DNA from: Acanthopagrus latus
Taxonomy: Eukaryota > Chordata > Actinopteri > Spariformes > Sparidae
DNA length: 64,000 bases
Direction of reading: 5' to 3'
Assembly: GCF_904848185.1 (NCBI RefSeq)
Contig: NC_051062.1
Location: forward strand, 14,756,722-14,820,721
Shown: positions 10,801-22,804 of the stretch, in pieces
Numbering within the stretch: the first letter of the stretch is position 1
How the letters are laid out: every line of letters starts with the position of its first letter
Translations under genes and position numbers: made by a program
The notes under the pieces: generated by a model
What the model saw: only the letters and a program-made list of their open reading frames with translations
Told to the model about the DNA's origin: nothing
Database searches by the model: none

Positions 10801-11030
10801 TCCTCCCCCCGCCGTCCCCGAGCGGCGCCCGGACCTGTCAGCCTGACACTAAGTGTCGGCCCAGGAGGGGAGACGGGCCGGCTTCATTATTCATCATGAT
10901 TATTTAACAGAGCAGATCCACCTGCACCGCAGCCGCAGCGCTAACGTGGACTTCAGATGTCCACGCCGAGGAAGAGTCCCCGGATCTGTTTGTGGCGGCC
11001 ATTTTAGTTACAGGAGATCCAGATAAAGAC

Positions 11031-11607
11031 ATTAAAGGAACAGTTCAGCTGGTGTTGGAGCGTTTTCCCACACAGCTGAAGGAGATGGAGACAGAAAAAA
11101 ACAACCTTTAATTTTTAAATACTCAAAAACTAAATTAAAACTTTGCAGAATCAGCTGTTAGCAGTGAGCTCAGACAGCGATCACTGGATCACTGTGACGC
11201 TGAAGGAAACTTAAAAACATGATGTTTCTGAGGCAAGTTCTGCACATGTGAGGAGCGTAATTTCTCTTAAATCACTCTCTTCTACTGGGTCATGATACAC
11301 ATGTATTTACTCTCAGTGTGACTCAACCTTTTCTTAGATATAATTAATTGTGATGTCCAAAGCAATTACATCTCCATAAATCTGCTTAGAATCCCCAGAG
11401 GAAAGATGCTCCTCACATGTGCAGAACTTGCCTTAGAAACATCATGTTTTTAAGTTCTCTTCAGTCTCACAGTGATCCAGTGATAGTTGTCTGTGCATCC
11501 ATGAGCCCACTGCTAACAGGAAGTGCTAACAGATAATTCAGCAAAGTTTTGGACTTTTATTTTGGTCATTTAAATTGGCTCCAGAACTGCTCTGTGTTCC
11601 TTTAATG
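11031..11607. mobile_element. Foldback MITE (GGCAAGTTCTGCACATG family), full copy
   Basis: Long inverted arms. The left arm (about 11150-11265) carries CACTGGATCACTGTGA, TTAAAAACATGATGTTTC and GGCAAGTTCTGCACATGTG. The right arm (about 11405-11545) carries the reverse complements CACATGTGCAGAACTTGCC and CACAGTGATCCAGTGATAG. The outer ends are CATTAAAGGAACA and TGTTCCTTTAATG. Further copies occur at 20035-20185, 29495-29640 and 30340-30890. Confidence 0.85.
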
Positions 11608-12381
11608 TTGAAGCTTTAAATGCACATATCTGTACATGAATACCTGTCTGCAGATATTAAAATGTAAATCCAGAGTGTCTGAGTCGTCGCTCGCTGCAGC
11701 AGTTCCTCCTGTGGTCAGTCGAGGGCGCTTCAGAGCTGCCGGCTGTCTGAACATGCAGCTACAGAAAATTAAGATGAACTTAAGTTTTTCTTTTTCCTGT
11801 GAACGTGGATCATCATCAGGGTTTCTCCTTCCATCTTCATCACATGATCAAACTGAACTACACTTCCCAGAAAGCACCTGTCCAGACACGGCCGCCTCAG
11901 TCAAGAGCTAAAGAGTCAAATCCATATTAAGATGTTATATTAAACCGGATCTGGCCACAGATGGGGGCTGTGGGCCTGCTGCTCCTTCTTCACGTCTCAT
12001 TAAGGCAGAAATCAAAGATGGCTGCCCTCAGCTCTCCATCAGCACGCCGCCTGCTCTCACTCTGCTCAGGAACGGACCAGAACCGCCTCACGTCCGCTCT
12101 GGATCGCCTGTTCTGATAATTGCGGGTGTGATTTTCGCGTTCTTGGAGTTTGTTTTGAGACAAGACGTTCAAAGCTGCTCGTGTCGAGCCGCCGATCAGC
12201 TCGACGTCTCATCGTCGACACGACAGAAGATGAAGAGCAGCGGCAGTTTGGATCAGAGGTTCTGTCCGTCAGCACGCACACAGAACATACCATGTGATGA
12301 ATTTTACATGAAGCCTCTGCACGCTTTTACCAACAGCGTTTTAGTCCGGAGACAGTTTGAGAGGGATGATCGCAAACAGCC

Positions 12382-14297
12382 TTAAAGGAACAGTTCACCC
12401 AAAAATCACATGTCCACCACGAGACCTGTCAGAGACCTGAGACCCGTCTCACACAAGTCTCTACACAGACCCGTCTCACATCGAGTCTCTACACAGACCC
12501 GTCTCACATCGAGTCTCTACACAGACCCGTCTCACACAAGTCTCTACACAGACCCGTCTCACACCGAGTCTCTACACAGACCCGTCTCACACCGAGTCTC
12601 TACACAGACCCGTCTCACACCGAGTCTTTACACAGACCCGTCTCACATCGAGTCTCTACACAGACCCGTCTCACGCCGAGTCTTTACACAGACCCGTCTC
12701 ACACCGAGTCTCTACACAGACCCGTCTCACATCGAGTCTCTACACAGACCCGTCTCACGCCGAGTCTTTACACAGACCCGTCTCACATCGAGTCTCTACA
12801 CAGACCCGTCTCACATCGAGTCTCTACACAGACCCGTCTCACGCCGAGTCTCTACACAGACCCGTCTCACACCGAGTCTTTACACAGACCCGTCTCACAC
12901 CGAGTCTCTACACAGACCCGTCTCACACCGAGTCTCTACACAGACCCGTCTCACACCGAGTCTTTACACAGACCCGTCTCACATCGAGTCTCTACACAGA
13001 CCCGTCTCACATCGAGTCTCTACACAGACCCGTCTCACGCCGAGTCTTTACACAGACCCGTCTCACATCGAGTCTCTACACAGACCCGTCTCACATCGAG
13101 TCTCTACACAGACCCGTCTCACACCGAGTCTTTACACAGACCCGTCTCACATCGAGTCTCTACACAGACCCGTCTCACATCGAGTCTCTACACAGACCCG
13201 TCTCACATCGAGTCCTTATAGAGGCCGAATGTCTTCTATTTCCATTTTACTGGAAAACTGCATCTTGTACCAGAACAATCAGTAACACTAAGAGGAAAAT
13301 GTGTTTCTGATTTTGAATGTTTCTCATCGTTGCAAGAATCTGAATGAATCCTCTGATTATCCCATCACACTCCGGCATCTGTCAGTCCTGAACTGGAGTC
13401 CAGACGGACTCTGAACCTTCAGAGCCGAGTGATGTTCACTAACCGGGCCGGGACTTGTTTGAACTGGTCTCGGGAGCTTCTGGTCGGGAGCCAACTGGAC
13501 GGAAAAGATCCAGCAGAGGGAGGAAGAAAAAAAGAAAGAGGGCAGCAGCTGATGGAGCTGTGCTGCTTTTAAGTGCAGCGCAGCCGCAGAGGAATACATG
13601 AATTCCCCGTTAACCTCGATTCACTGCCGAGTGTTTCTGTGAGAACTTCAAACCAGAACAACTCAGAGAGGCTCAACACGGTGGCATCACAGCGACAGAG
13701 TCCTCGTGGAGACGGGATGTGATCCAGGTCCACCTGACGCTCGACAGACCAGAACACAGGAACTCATAAATATCAGCTTTAAACTCCCTCGTCTGGTTTC
13801 TTACATTTAGCCAACTACATCTCGTTTTTTCCAAGATTTCTAATATTTCATGTTTAAATATGCAAAGAGGCTTTTTAATCTAATATCTGGTAGTTTCCCC
13901 AAACTAAACGCCAAAATAAATGTTGTATAAAAACCACGTGGTTAGTGTGACGAAAGCCTCATAATCTGGAGAAATGTCCCAACACTTCATCCTGGTGACC
14001 GGCTGAATCTGGATCAGGTCCAGAACTTAAAGAAACACCTCGCAACATTCACGTGGAAGCTGAAGTAACTGCTGACTTTTGTTCCCACTAACATGTTGGA
14101 CGTGTCCGGACATCTCGTCACAAAAATCTGGTTCTGGTGCAACAAACAAGTCTGAAAAAAAGTCCAAACAGGAAGTGCTCACAGCTGATTGTTTAGTTTC
14201 CTTTCAGTCGTGTTTTACTGCGAGGCTCCAGAAATGTTCTGTGGACTAGGACACTGACTGGATTCACAAGTTTTGGGTGAACAGATCCTTTAATGTT
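12382..14297. mobile_element. MITE-like element enclosing a minisatellite
   Basis: Bounded by imperfect terminal inverted repeats: TAAAGGAACAGTTCACCC at 12384 and, on the opposite strand, TAAAGGATCTGTTCACCC ending near 14296. This is the TTCACCCAAAA MITE type common in fish. Its interior holds the 28-bp minisatellite and, toward the right, family wording such as CTCCAGAAATGTTCTGTGGA. Confidence 0.7.
12430..13214 (+). repeat. 28-bp minisatellite
   Basis: About 28 head-to-tail units of AGTCTCTACACAGACCCGTC plus TCACATCG or variants (CACCG, CGCCG, TTTACA). Units diverge only at a few fixed positions. Because 28 is not a multiple of 3 and no unit contains a stop, it gives a spurious 291-residue open frame cycling three peptides. 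Confidence 0.97.
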
Positions 14298-14299
14298 AT

Positions 14300-15220
14300 T
14301 TTCCTTGTAAATCATCAACAGATGCTTTTATTTTGAAGTGGACGGTCTCGGACGTCAGACCCTTAAAGGACGCCACAGATGTCGCCGAGTGTCACGTGAC
14401 GTGTCGTGTCACGATGTCGCTGGGAGGATCTGCGGGGGGCCAAGGACACACGGAGCTTTTTCAAGGTGGACGGAGCCTCTGACAAGCCGACGCCGGGCCT
14501 CCGTCGGTCCCGGCCCGCCCCAACCCTCCGACTCTGCAGCCCGAGCGCAGGCCGGCATTAATGCAAATTATGGTCTGATAATTTAATAACTTTGCCGGCT
14601 TGATCTGTCCTTTTTATTACAATTATCATCAGGCAGGGGGTTGCGTTCCATCATCAGAAAATAAACACCATCGATCATCCTTGCCATGATTAGCCGCTGA
14701 CAGGCCGAGCCACGCTTTGCATAAACGGCCTGTAATGTGGAGCTGCAGAGGAGAGCCGGCTGCTCTTTAGATGTTCTCCGCTGACTTTGGCTCCACGTCG
14801 GGGTTATTAACCGCGCTGATAATCACAGCGAGGCTCCCTTTATGTCCAGGAGAGGATTTCTTTAAGGATTACGTCAGGGGAGGCTGACTCGAGCTCGACA
14901 CTGCGAGCCAAGACATGCAACCAGGGCCTGTTAAGTCCTTCCAGAAACAGGCTGGAAGGTGCCAGAGCCATACACAGAGCTGGCAGCGGCACCGGCACCA
15001 TCGCGGCCTCCTTCTTAATTGCGCTGGAAAATGATGCTGCATTTCCCGCCTGTTGAAGCGGCCTGTAAAGAAAACAAGCCGCCGCCGCCCCTCCTCCTCC
15101 TCCGAAGAGAAAAGCTTGATTTATAAACTGAGAGGAAGAATAATCAGCCTTTGGAGGCTTTCTGGCACCATGTGGCTTCATTTTCACCAGAAAAACATTA
15201 ACACACTTAAATCAGCGTTG
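14300..15220. promoter_or_regulatory. Putative conserved non-coding cluster
   Basis: A ~0.9-kb repeat-free block with alternating GC-rich and homeobox-like AT-rich motifs: ATTAATGCAAATTATG (octamer/homeodomain-like), GATAATTTAATAAC, ATTACAATTATCATCAGG, CATCGATCATCC, TTTGCATAAACGG. There is no coding periodicity. It looks like a cis-regulatory element of a developmental gene such as gli, but this is texture-based inference. Confidence 0.4.
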
Positions 15221-15447
15221 CATCAGGTGGTGAATGTTTCATACGCTCCGTGTTCTCACACTGAAGCCCTCCAGTAGAAAAAAAGACTTTGTGAACAAGG
15301 TGTATGAACTTTCTCTGCTCTGATTACTCCGACAAGTCTCAGAGCAGAAACATCAGCTATTTATGATTCCTGGTTAAAACGTACGCGCAGTTCATATCTT
15401 TGTTTTCACAGGCTATGAAATAATAGCATTCACTCCCTGCTAACGCC

Positions 15448-16432
15448 TTGAAGGAGGGAGGAGGAGGAGGAGGAGAGGAGGGGAGGTGGAGGAGGAGAGG
15501 AGGAGAGGAGGAGGAGGAGGAGAGAGAGGAGGAGAGAGAGGAGAGGAGGAGGAGGAGGAGGAGGAGGAGGAGGAGGGGGGGAGGAGGAGAGGAGGAGAGG
15601 AGGAGGAGGAGGAGGAGGAGGAGGAGGAGGGGAGGAGGAGGAGGGGAGGAGGAGGGGAGGAGGAGGAGGAGAGAGAGGAGGAGAGAGAGGAGAGGAGGAG
15701 GAGGAGGAGGAGGAGGAGGAGGAGGGGGGGAGGAGGAGAGGAGGAGAGAGAGGAGGAGGAGGAGGAGGAGGAGGAGGAGGGGAGGAGGAGGAGGAGGAGG
15801 AGGAGGAGGAGGAGGGGCAGAGGAGGAGAGAGAGGAGGAGGGGGAGGAGGAGGAGGAGGAGGGGAGGAGGAGAGGAGGAGGAGGAGGAGGAGGAGAGAGA
15901 GGAGGAGGGGAGGAGGGGAGAGGAAGGGGAGGAGAGGAGGAGGAGGGGAGGAGGAGGAGGAGGAGGAGAGGAGGAGAGAGAGGAGGAGGAGGAGGAGGAG
16001 GAGGAGGGGAGGAGGAGGAGGAGAGGAGTAGAGAGAGGAGGAGGAGGAGGAGGAGGAGGAGGAGGAGGAGAGGAGGAGCGAGAGGAGGAGGAGGAGGAGG
16101 AGGAGGGGAGGAGGGGAGGGGAGGAGAGGAGGAGAGAGAGGAGGAGAGGAGGAGAGGAGGAGGAGAGGAGGAGGAGGAGGGGGAGAGGAGGGGAGGAGAG
16201 GAGGAAGAGGCGGAGGGGAGGAGGAGGAGGAGGAGGGGAGGAGAGGAGGAGAGGAGGAGAGGCGGGGGGGGGAGGAGGAGGAGGAGGAGAGGAGGAGGAG
16301 GGGAGGAGGAGGAGGAGGAGGGGAGGAGAGGAGGAGAGGAGGAGAGGAGGGGGGAGGAGGAGGAGGAGGAGGAGAGGAGGAGAGGAGGGGGGAGGAGGAG
16401 GAGGAGGAGGAGAGGAGGAGGAGGAGGGGAGT
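15448..16432 (+). repeat. 1-kb polypurine (GGA)n tract
   Basis: Nearly pure A/G on the + strand for about 985 bases, built from GGA, GGGGA and GAGA variants, with only a handful of pyrimidines (for example near 15818, 16029, 16079 and 16211). Segments such as GAGAGAGAGGAGGAGAGAG recur, implying local duplication. It yields artefactual 353- and 181-residue Glu/Arg/Gly open frames. Confidence 0.97.
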
Positions 16433-16919
16433 TAAAAATTGAGACGCAGTCAGTCAGCGAGCAGCCGGCCTCTCCACACAGAGCTGCTTTGTTCTCTTTC
16501 TGGCTTTGAAACGGCGAGCAGAGACGAGCTCCCCTCCAGGAGAACCTGTTTTCTCAGGAAACCATCCTCAAAAAAAAACAAAAAAACACCTTTCTTGTTG
16601 AGATTTCTAAAAGAAAATGTTCAAAACCGCCGTTCCTCCGCTGACCTTTTGTGGCAGATCAAACATGGCTGCAGCTCAGGTCGAGGTGCTGAGGGTGGCG
16701 AGCGGCGGCGAGCGGCGTCTCAGCGGAGCTGTTACTGCCGTCTGGAAACAAGAGATGTGTGAAATCAGACTTCAGACATCTCCAGTTGAAATTAAGATGT
16801 ACGAGTTTTCCTTCTGTCTGATACCTCGTGCAACTCTGCAACATCTCATTTTAAACTGTAAACTTCACTACATTCATGTGGAAGTTAAAGAAACGGGTCA
16901 CTTTGTCCCCACTAACATG

Positions 16920-17290
16920 TCCTGACATCTCATCAAATATCTCTATTATACAGCTGGAAGGTGTCTCAAAGTCTGCTTAAAAATATCTGGTTCCGTTGCC
17001 CCAAAGACGTCCTGAAGTCTGGTTAAAAATATCCAGTTTCATTGCAACAGACACAGCTGGGAAATGTCTTGAAGTCTCATAAATCTTCTGCTTTTGTCGC
17101 CAGGAATATATCTGGAATTCTTGCCAACAACTCTGAGTTTTGTCCTGAAGTCTCATCAGAAAGATCTAAAAGAACTGTCTCGACTTCTAATTAAAATGAT
17201 CTGGTTTTGTTGCCGTGAACGCGTCCTGACGTCTGGTCAGACAAACCCAGTTTTCTTGCCACAGACGGCTGAAAGAACCTTTGTTTTCAG
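16920..17290 (-). repeat. Degenerate ~60-bp repeat block (reverse orientation)
   Basis: Diverged tandem units on the - strand, recognisable by TCCTGAAGTCT, AAATATCTGGTT and TTGCCNNNAA-type wording at about 60-base spacing. Same family as 18770-19330. Confidence 0.55.
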
Positions 17291-18224
17291 CTTTGTTGGT
17301 AGATTCTTGATCCGGTTCATCAGGATGCTTTTCTTTGTTAACAACAAACTTCTGACGCTGGTAGGAAACATGAATCTACGTGAGGACGAGTTATGAAAAG
17401 AAAGTGGAGCCACCAGAAGAACCAACAACGAACCTGAAGACAGTATTTCCTGTTTGATCATTAAAGAGCCGAGCGTCAGAAAACAAACCGGGCCGCCGAT
17501 GGACCGGCAGGCTGTTTCTGTGCGATCTAATCAGAACCCTCCAGCCGTCTGCAGACACCTGCCGGGTGACACCTGGACCGTCCCAGCATACATTTAGCGG
17601 TGTGAATCCTCAGAGAAGCTGGACTGGGTGACGAGGACGAGGAGAGGGCAGAGCGATGGGAGGTTTTAATGAGGACCTCCATCCTGAAACCTCCGGAGAA
17701 CGGAGACCTGGAGGACCCGGCGAGCAGCGAGGTGGCGGCACTGACCTCCCTCAGCTGTCGCCGGGATCCATGACTCCTCCGAAACCCCGAAACCTCTTCC
17801 TCACTCCTCTTCCTCCCCTTCTGCTCCTGATTCACACGTTTCAACTGAAACTTTAGTTTGACAGTCCGGTGGTGATGCTCAACTTCCTGTTGAGTTACTG
17901 AAAAGTTGACTGGTGACGTCACAGTTTGATCTCTGAGAGCTGGTTCAGACCCAAAACTGGACCGTTTGATAGGGCAGCTAACAAAAACATCTGGCAAACG
18001 GACAGATCAAGACAAAAACTCCTCACACCTCATCACCATCTTTTCCCAAAATACTAAATCACAGCTAAGCTAACGATGCTAATGAGTAACGTGTGCCTGC
18101 AGTTTGAAAAGAGTCTCTGTGATGATATGAGCTGACCTTAAATCGCCTGTTTTTTGAATGGAGTCTGGTGGAGCGGTCTGTCGAGGATGTATTAATGATA
18201 TATATCAAATGTATATTTACAGAA

Positions 18225-18299
18225 AAACTGATGAACTCTGAATGTTGACAGTTATCCAAAGTGTCCTTGAGCAAGACGCTGAACCGCTGCCTGAAATCT

Positions 18300-18343
<44 letters not shown>

Positions 18344-18345
18344 TT
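18225..18345 (+). repeat. SINE-tail-like sequence plus (TG)n
   Basis: GTCCTTGAGCAAGACGCTGAACC is the familiar 3' wording of many tRNA-derived fish SINEs. It is followed by about 20 TG units at 18302-18342. No tRNA-like promoter half is recognisable, so only a fragment is claimed. Confidence 0.55.
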
Positions 18346-18769
18346 ACATGTAAATGCTGGCGAGGTAACGAGCAGCACGATTGTCTCTCTGCAGCGTTGC
18401 TGTTGTTGTGTTTGGGCGTGATGAGCCGTTAATATCACAAAGTCCCTCCAACAGATGGCATGTTGTTGGAAAACAGATGTTATTTTGCATCGGAACATAT
18501 GATGAATATTTATGCTGTATTAGTTCACGACACTGAAGGCCTCGCCGGTGATTGGCCGCCTCGCCAACACTTGAGCTGCAGAGATGAACGAAGTTTCTTT
18601 ATTCTGACCCGTCGTTAACGTCTGAAGTGCTTTTATTGATTCTGTGACATGAAGTGACGTCCAGAAGTCTGATGTCTGTTTGTGTCTGAGTCTGGAAAAC
18701 ATCTTGTCAGAAGGTTTATAATCTGGTAATGTTTGTGGCAGCAAAACTTCATTTTTCTACAAGATATCT

Positions 18770-19330
18770 GAACATTTCCACTTACAGTAATCGTGACAAA
18801 ACCTGATAATCTGACCAGACATCAGGACGTTTTCCAGCTGTGTTTGTGTGTCACTGTTTGGGGGGATAAGTCGTGTTTGGAGCAACAATATTTGGGGAAT
18901 TTCTTGTTGTGTTTGTGCCGACAAAAGCAGTTATTTGTGACAAGACATCAGGACAGTTTCCTGTCGTGTTTGTGGCGAGTCAGAAAACACAACTGCATAT
19001 TTTTGACCAGATTTAATTTTCTAGCCATAGTTTTGGCAGCAAAACCAGATATTTTTGATTAGATTTTGAGACATTTTCCAGCTGAGTTTGTGGCAAAAAT
19101 CAAGATATCTTTACGGGATACTGGGAAAATGTTTTGTTGCATTTGTGGCAGCAAAACTTGGAACTTGTTTGATGAAAAATCTGGACGTTTTCCAGCTGTT
19201 GGTGGTTAAAAATCACAAATATTTTGGATGAGACTTTTAAAACGAGTTGTTGGGACAATTTCTTGTTGGCTGAGACTTCAGAACATGTTCCAGTTGTGTG
19301 TGTGCTGACAGAACCTGGTGTGTTGACCCA
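18770..19330 (+). repeat. Degenerate ~60-bp repeat block
   Basis: About nine diverged units of the pattern TTTTCCAGCTGTGTTTGTGG, CRACAAAACCTGRTATTTTTG, AYSAGACTTCAGGACA. The block has no long open frame and is not a simple satellite. It shares its unit with 16920-17290, 21030-21370, 45580-45640, 47610-47740, 52185-52400 and 59700-60310. Confidence 0.65.
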
Positions 19331-19814
19331 GAACCTGAACTCAGACTAACGTAAAGATTCTTCACGTTGTCGTTGCAACATGAAATAGAAAAGTGAACCT
19401 ACAAAAAGCTGAACGGCTCCATGAAGAGCAGAAACTCCACCGCCAACCTGTATTTATTACAGTAGTTCTGGTTCTGGTTTCACCCTCTTTATTAAACATT
19501 TAATGCTGAGTACTGATTGTCCTGTTAAAGGAGCAGGCCGCTGTTTTTGTCCTTAAAGGCTGCGCTGACCTACGTTTCTGGGGATGGAGATTATTCAGGG
19601 GGCTGTAGTTAATATTAAGCAGCCGCTGACACCGAGGCCCCGGCGCCGGGCTCTCGGCAGGGAGGTGGCCCTATTGAACTGAGCCGAGCCGAGCCGAGCC
19701 TTAATAATACATCCGTCCCTCAGGGGCCACACATGGGAAATGAATGTCTGCTGTTCTGGAGCTGCAAGGAGCTTCGGATCATACAAATGCTGATTCCTGA
19801 TTCCTAAAATTGAG

Positions 19815-19935
19815 TCATTATCTTCTCAGAACATTTCTGCAGCTTCACAGCAAAACAGCGTTCTGCTAACCAACTGAATCAGCAGGAGAATTGATTTAAA
19901 ACAACCAGAAAAACCCCAAAACTATTAAACCTTTG
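19815..19935. mobile_element. MITE fragment
   Basis: CAGAACATTTCTGCAGCTTC, ACAGCAAAACAGCGTTCTGC and CCAACTGAATCAGCAGG match the internal wording of the TTCACCCAAAA fish MITE as I recall it. No terminal repeats are present. Confidence 0.45.
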
Positions 19936-20034
19936 ATTTATTGTTGCATAATTGCAACGTACATCTGTATTAATTACATCTTAGTAAAGTTTTAGTGACA
20001 TTGCATTTAAAAATATATCCTTATGCAACAAGAG

Positions 20035-20185
20035 AGTGATTGTACATGTGCAGAACTTGCCTTAGAAAATTCACATTTTTGAGTTTTCTCCAGTCTCACA
20101 GTGATTTAATGACAGTTGTCTGAACATCCACGAGTTCACTGCTAACAGGAAGTGCTAACAGCTAATTCTGCAGCGTTTTAATGAG
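20035..20185. mobile_element. MITE right-arm fragment (GCAGAACTTGCC family)
   Basis: Contains CATGTGCAGAACTTGCC, TCTCACAGTGATTTAATGAC and CTAACAGGAAGTGCTAACAG, the right arm of the element at 11031-11607, without the left arm. Confidence 0.75.
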
Positions 20186-20369
20186 ATTTTGAGTATTTGT
20201 TACTACATCTACTACATCCTGGACGTCGCAGCCTGCAGGACTCTTGACTTGAACGTCTCTGGTGTCTTTGTGTTCGGATGCTCTCTGGCTGGTTGCGGCC
20301 TTGTACGCTGATGTGGGATCAGATACAAACACTCCTCAGCTGCCAGTCTGAGCAGAAGCTTCTGAAATT

Positions 20370-20720
20370 GATTCATGAATTAATATCGTCTCCCGGCTTC
20401 AGGAGGCAGAGGCTGAGCTCTGGAGGGGATTTACATATTAGTCTAATAGAAATGAATGAGGCATCAGTGACTGCAGAGCGCTATCCATCATCTGCAGTGA
20501 CACGGGGCTGGAGGAGGGACCGCTGGACTGTCACGCGTGTGATAATCACGCCGTAAAGCCGAGCTGTGGTAATGTGATGTGGTGTCATCAGGAGGGAGGA
20601 AGGAAGAGGCTGCTGGAGGTCAGAGCCGAGAGTCCTTCACCGCTGTCAGGGCTGTAATTGAGCCGCTGGCGTCCATGTTGGCCCGCTCGTCACTTTCCAT
20701 ATCGTCACGTTGATGGTGAT
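20370..20720. promoter_or_regulatory. Putative conserved non-coding block
   Basis: Repeat-free segment with ATTGATTCATGAATTAATA, ACATATTAGTCTAATAG, GAATGAGGCATCAGTGACTG and CTGTAATTGAGCCGCTGG. It resembles developmental enhancer DNA by texture only. Confidence 0.25.
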
Positions 20721-21029
20721 GGCGGCGGGGACGTAGCGTCTCGCCGCACAGAACGCTGTCGGGCGGCGGCTCCTGCTAAACGAGCAACCACAGAAGAAGA
20801 ACTGAGAGAAGAACTTAATTTGTTCATTCTTTAACTGGAGGACTGAGCAGCTTAACCTGGATGTATTAAATATTGTAGAAATGTTGATAAAAGACGTATA
20901 AAAAGAACAAATATATAATAACTTTCTGCATGTCAGCTGACTGTCACGGTGGTGTTACAGCCAGAGACCACTGTTCAACACTGTGTTGTAAGATTTATAA
21001 GCATGAAACCACCAAATAGTTTGAACGAG

Positions 21030-21370
21030 ACTTCTGGACATTTTTCAGCCGTGTGTGGCAACAGAACCAGGATGTTTTTCAGACTTCAGGACATTTCCAG
21101 CTGCAGGTGTTAGGACAAAACTAAGATACTGACTAATGAGACTTCAGGACATTTTGAACGTTGTTTTTGTTTGTTTTGTTGATGAGAAGTCAGGACACTT
21201 TCAGCTGCATGTGTTAAGACTTCAGGACATTTCCAGCCATATTTGTTGCAACACAAATAAAACTTTTCGACGAGACTTCGGGACATTTTTAAGCTTTGTT
21301 TTTGTTTTTTGAGGAGAAGTCAGGACATTTTCAGCCGGGTTTACAGGCGACAGAACCTGGTACATTCAGC
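21030..21370 (+). repeat. Degenerate ~60-bp repeat block
   Basis: Units with ACTTCTGGACATTTTTCAGC, GTGTTAGGACAAAACT and GACTTCAGGACATT, the same family as 18770-19330. Confidence 0.6.
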
Positions 21371-22608
21371 CAAAACAAAATGATTCTGGATCAGACCTAA
21401 CCAGACCATAAACAGAGTGTTTTCACAACATTAAATGAAAAATAAAACCAAAATAAACTTGCAAAAAGTTATAACATAATGAAATATAAATATTAAACGT
21501 ATCCGTGGTCGTTCTTCACATTTTAATCTTCACTGTCGGCGGCTCCGGCAGCTGCGTTCAGGTTCGTCTGGGTGTTTTGAAAACCGTGTCGCTCATAAAG
21601 AGTCCGTCTAACTCGGAGCCCCGAGAGATGTCGGAGAATGCAGCTCGCTGTAAAACACATTCCTGCGAAGGCCTTTAAAGTGAGCAGACGGCCTGTTTAC
21701 TGCCCTGCAGTCAGATCACCTCGTTAAACCTGAAGAGCTGATTAGAGATGAGGAGCGTTTCTGTTGGGATTTAAAAATCAGAGGAAGTCAGACGGACCTC
21801 TTGTCAAGTGTTTGTTCAGCTGTAGATTAAAGTGGTGACCTGTTTCTGACATCAGGCTCTTTAGTTTTGTCTCTTTTCTGTTTAGTTTTCTGCAGATGAA
21901 TCTATGTGAACACTTTTCATGATCAAATCCTGGATGTCGGAGCGTTCAGCTGCTTCTTCTTTTGCCTCGATTGTGCCTTTTTTATGATATGATTAGTTTT
22001 GATGAAATAAAGGACTGATGTGCAGTAAATGTCCCGTATCAGTCGTCAGCTGTGGTCGGTCGACACGCTGCTCTGTTAGCGCTGAACAACAGAGTGACTC
22101 TGACGTCACAGTTACCTGGAACTAAAAGACGTCAGGAGGAACGATGTGAACGTCGACTCCTTCAGTTGTTCTGTGTGTTGACAGTGTGGACGGATCCTCC
22201 GTCTGCTCAGGCCTCCATGTTCAACACACACAAGACAGACAACACGACGGCTGTTACTTCTAAATTACTGAGTTTCATGTTGATATCTGTTAGTTTAAGT
22301 CTTCAGTTTCTATCTTCTATCTCGAGAATGTTTCACATAATTATATAATAAATATATATTTTAAGTTTCCAGTATTTTTTCTTTAACTGGCAGAATTTTT
22401 TTTTTTTCTGATTTATTGATAAAAAATCCCGGCAGTAAAAAACCTGATTTGATTTTAATGTGTCGACAGTTTTGAACCTCTGATTTCTGTTGTGCACATT
22501 TATGGAAATTGATGCATTTTTAACTAGATAACAAACCCACAAAATCAGAAAATCTTTATTGTAAAACAATGGAGATGTAACGAGGAGTCTCCAGTTCTCA
22601 TCAGCAGA

Positions 22609-22672
22609 TCTTCTTCTTCTTCTTCTTCTTCTTCTTCTTCTTCTTCTTCTTCTTCTTCTTCTTCTTCTTCTT
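22609..22672 (+). repeat. (TTC)n microsatellite
   Basis: About 21 uninterrupted TTC units. Confidence 0.97.
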
Positions 22673-22804
22673 GAATTGACTGATTTGAATCTGACTCTGT
22701 AGGAATTATCTGAGTTGTTCTGTAACGTTAACGAGCTCTACGCTGCAGAACGTGACTGAAATCATCCTGTTTGTGATTAAATCCATTCTTCTCTCACCAG
22801 GATG

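Noticed and set aside
12410..13285. 291-residue open frame with repeating YTDPSH/LHRPVS/TQTRL peptides
   Set aside because: It is a stop-free translation of a 28-bp minisatellite. The three cycling peptides are the three frames of one DNA unit; there is no conserved flank or splice context.
15448..16509. 353- and 181-residue Glu/Arg/Gly open frames
   Set aside because: Artefact of the polypurine tract, which cannot encode stops on the + strand except through TAG-like interruptions.
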